Origin: JAEZBP01 sp963832725
GTDB taxonomy: Bacteria; Myxococcota_A; Polyangia; Polyangiales; Sandaracinaceae
Reading direction: 5' to 3'
Assembly (NCBI GenBank): GCA_963832725.1
Contig: CAWHVG010000006.1
Coordinates: forward strand, 522,740-586,739
DNA: 64,000 bases
The position numbers and the translations under genes are program-made. The notes beneath the pieces were generated by a model that had not been told where the DNA came from, ran no database searches, and saw nothing but the letters and a program-made list of their open reading frames with translations. Positions 62,780-64,000 of this stretch are shown here, in pieces. Numbering within the stretch: position 1 is the stretch's first letter; each line of letters begins with the position of its first letter.

Positions 62780-63960
62780 TGGCCCTCATCGAACAGTCCG
62801 ACGGCGTCCCGATCGACGCCGCGTGCCACGCGTTGAGCATCAGCCGCGCGACGCTCTACCGCAGTCGTCGGCCGCCGCCTGAACCGAAGCCGGCGGTGGC
62901 GCGCGCACCCAGCCCACGCCGCCTCTCCGACGAAGAACGACAGCGGATCCTCGACGTCCTCCATGAGCCCGAGTTCGTCGACCAGCCGCCGACCGAGGTC
63001 TACGCGACGCTGCTCGGACGGGGGGTCTACCTGGGCTCGATCCGCACGATGTACCGCATCCTCGCCGAGGCGGGGGAGACGGCGGAGCGCCGGAATCAGC
63101 GCCCGGCCCAGACCTACGCCAAGCCCTCCCTCACCGCGACCGCGCCCAACCAGGTCTGGACGTGGGACATCACGAAGCTCGCCACGACCCGCAAGGGCGT
63201 CTTCCTGATGGCCTACGTGATCATCGATCTCTTCAGTCGCTTCGTCGTCGGCTGGATGCTCGCCACCAAGGAGTGCCAGCACCTCGCCGCCCAGCTCTTC
63301 GCCGAGACCATCGCCCGCCACGGCGTCGAGCCCGGCCTTCGGGTCCACGCCGACCGCGGATCCGCCATGAAGAGCGACACCCTCGGCCAGCTCCTCGCGG
63401 ACCTCGGCGCTTCGCGCAGCTTCAGCCGACCTCGCGTCTCGGACGACAACGCCTTCAGCGAGGCGCAGTTCAAGACCCTCAAGTACCAGCCCGACTACCC
63501 CGGTCGCTTCGAGTCCGAGCTCCACGCCCGTGGCTACCTCCAGGAGTTCTTCGGCTGGCACAACGACGAGCACCACCACTCCGGCCTCGCCCTCTTCACG
63601 CCCGCAGACGTCTTCCACGGCCGCGTCGAACAGGTCCGCGCCGTCCGCCAGGCCGCGCTCGACGCGTTCTACCAGGAGCACCCAGAGCGCTTCCCTCACG
63701 GTCCTCCGCGCGTGCCGCTGCCGCCACCGGCCGTGCACATCAACCCGCTCGCTACCGACGCCCTCGACGTCCACGCCGACCCCTCGTCGCGCCCCTCCAC
63801 GATGCCCTCCAGCGGCCTCCCAGACGCCAGTTCGGCAACCCCCGCGGCGCTCATCACCGGTCCCTCCAGCGGCCTCCCAGACGCCGCCTCGGCGATCTCC
63901 GCGGCGCTCATCACCGGCCCCTCCAGCGGCCTCCCCCCTCACCCTGTCCTTCCGTCATAG
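62779..63960 (+). CDS. IS3-family transposase OrfB (DDE) with repeat tail
   Basis: 393 residues. The HTH-like start is PIDAACHALSISRATLYRSR. The core has NQVWTWDITKLATTRKGVFL (first D), GLRVHADRGSAMKSDTLGQL (second D) and SDDNAFSEAQFKTLKYQPDY (E), then HNDEHHHSGLALFTPADVFH. After about residue 320 comes a proline-rich tail with a 19-residue unit (PSSGLPDASSATPAALITG) repeated about 2.3 times, which is unusual for this family. The core is intact, so the element may be active. Confidence 0.85.
   Translation: MALIEQSDGVPIDAACHALSISRATLYRSRRPPPEPKPAVARAPSPRRLSDEERQRILDVLHEPEFVDQPPTEVYATLLGRGVYLGSIRTMYRILAEAGETAERRNQRPAQTYAKPSLTATAPNQVWTWDITKLATTRKGVFLMAYVIIDLFSRFVVGWMLATKECQHLAAQLFAETIARHGVEPGLRVHADRGSAMKSDTLGQLLADLGASRSFSRPRVSDDNAFSEAQFKTLKYQPDYPGRFESELHARGYLQEFFGWHNDEHHHSGLALFTPADVFHGRVEQVRAVRQAALDAFYQEHPERFPHGPPRVPLPPPAVHINPLATDALDVHADPSSRPSTMPSSGLPDASSATPAALITGPSSGLPDAASAISAALITGPSSGLPPHPVLPS
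63805..63935 (+). repeat. 57-bp tandem repeat in the OrfB tail
   Basis: CCCTCCAGCGGCCTCCCAGA-type units start at 63805 and 63862, with a partial one at 63919, an exact spacing of 57 bases (19 codons). They encode the PSSGLPDA...AALITG repeat at the C-terminus of the transposase. Confidence 0.75.
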
Positions 63961-64000
63961 AATTCTCGCAGTCACTGTCTCATTCGCGTTGACACGTTCC

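Larger units (their letters stand above)
62242..63996 (+). mobile_element. IS3-family element 2, complete (about 1.75 kb)
   Basis: The left end TGTGCCAACGTCGGGTGAGA and the complement of the right end, CGTGTCAACGCGAATGAGAC, are imperfect inverted repeats ending in GAGACAG. It contains orfA and orfB with a one-base stop/start overlap. Its sequence and proteins differ clearly from copies A and B. It is inserted in a rve-IS remnant. Confidence 0.8.

Overview
The window is GC-rich DNA of myxobacterial type. A secreted protein ends in a MYXO-CTERM-like tail (17656-18171), and there are lipoproteins, a long PAS hybrid histidine kinase, a type VI secretion (T6SS) effector operon and a GTPase-associated conflict system. 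A Polyangiales-like member of the Myxococcota is the most likely host; this is inferred from gene content, not from a marker gene. Most of the window is accessory DNA. At least three insertion-sequence (IS) families occur repeatedly: an IS3-type element (6054-7312 and 12690-13948), another IS3-type element (62242-63996), an integrase-core element called rve-IS here (one full copy at 44229-45734 and many remnants), and a second integrase-core element called IS-B here (47567-48760 and 49918-51113).

Layout. 1-5.8 kb: an ArsR/AHSA1 pair, a frameshifted hybrid kinase, MarR plus zinc ribbon, and a decayed PEP-mutase-family gene. 6.0-13.9 kb: two copies of one IS3 element in opposite orientation, enclosing rve-IS ends and between them a two-gene operon. 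That operon encodes a HAD hydrolase and a 961-residue protein joining a SIR2-like domain, an alpha/alpha-toroid (squalene-cyclase-like) region and an uracil-phosphoribosyltransferase-like domain. This is the best candidate for an undescribed defence system. 14-22.5 kb: degraded and small exported proteins, a beta-barrel protein, an acetyltransferase and uncharacterised proteins. 23.2-27.1 kb: a catalase-like domain fused in frame to a LodA-type quinoprotein oxidase, followed by LodB. 27.3-32.9 kb: a WYL regulator, a DUF3892 protein, a membrane protein, a nuclease-like protein and rve-IS debris.

33.2-43.6 kb: two divergent operons. The minus-strand operon has a helical protein, a ParA/MinD-like ATPase, a small protein and a metallo-beta-lactamase-fold hydrolase. 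The plus-strand operon has a helical GASH-like protein, two GTPases and a GAP1-like protein, matching the GTPase-associated biological-conflict systems known from multicellular bacteria. 43.87-44.23 kb: the 3' half of a tRNA-Gly(GCC) beside the C-terminus of a tyrosine integrase interrupted by rve-IS, which marks the end of an integrated island. 45.8-47.5 kb: an AbiE toxin-antitoxin operon. 47.6-51.3 kb: two IS-B copies around two orphan genes. 51.3-61 kb: a T6SS operon of metallopeptidase effector, VgrG, two accessory proteins, PAAR-Rhs toxin and putative immunity protein. 61.5-64 kb: rve-IS remnant interrupted by an IS3 element.

A notable property is the large number of single-base frameshifts in otherwise well-conserved genes. 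Either the assembly has uncorrected indels or many genes are freshly inactivated. Several pseudogene labels below depend on which is true.
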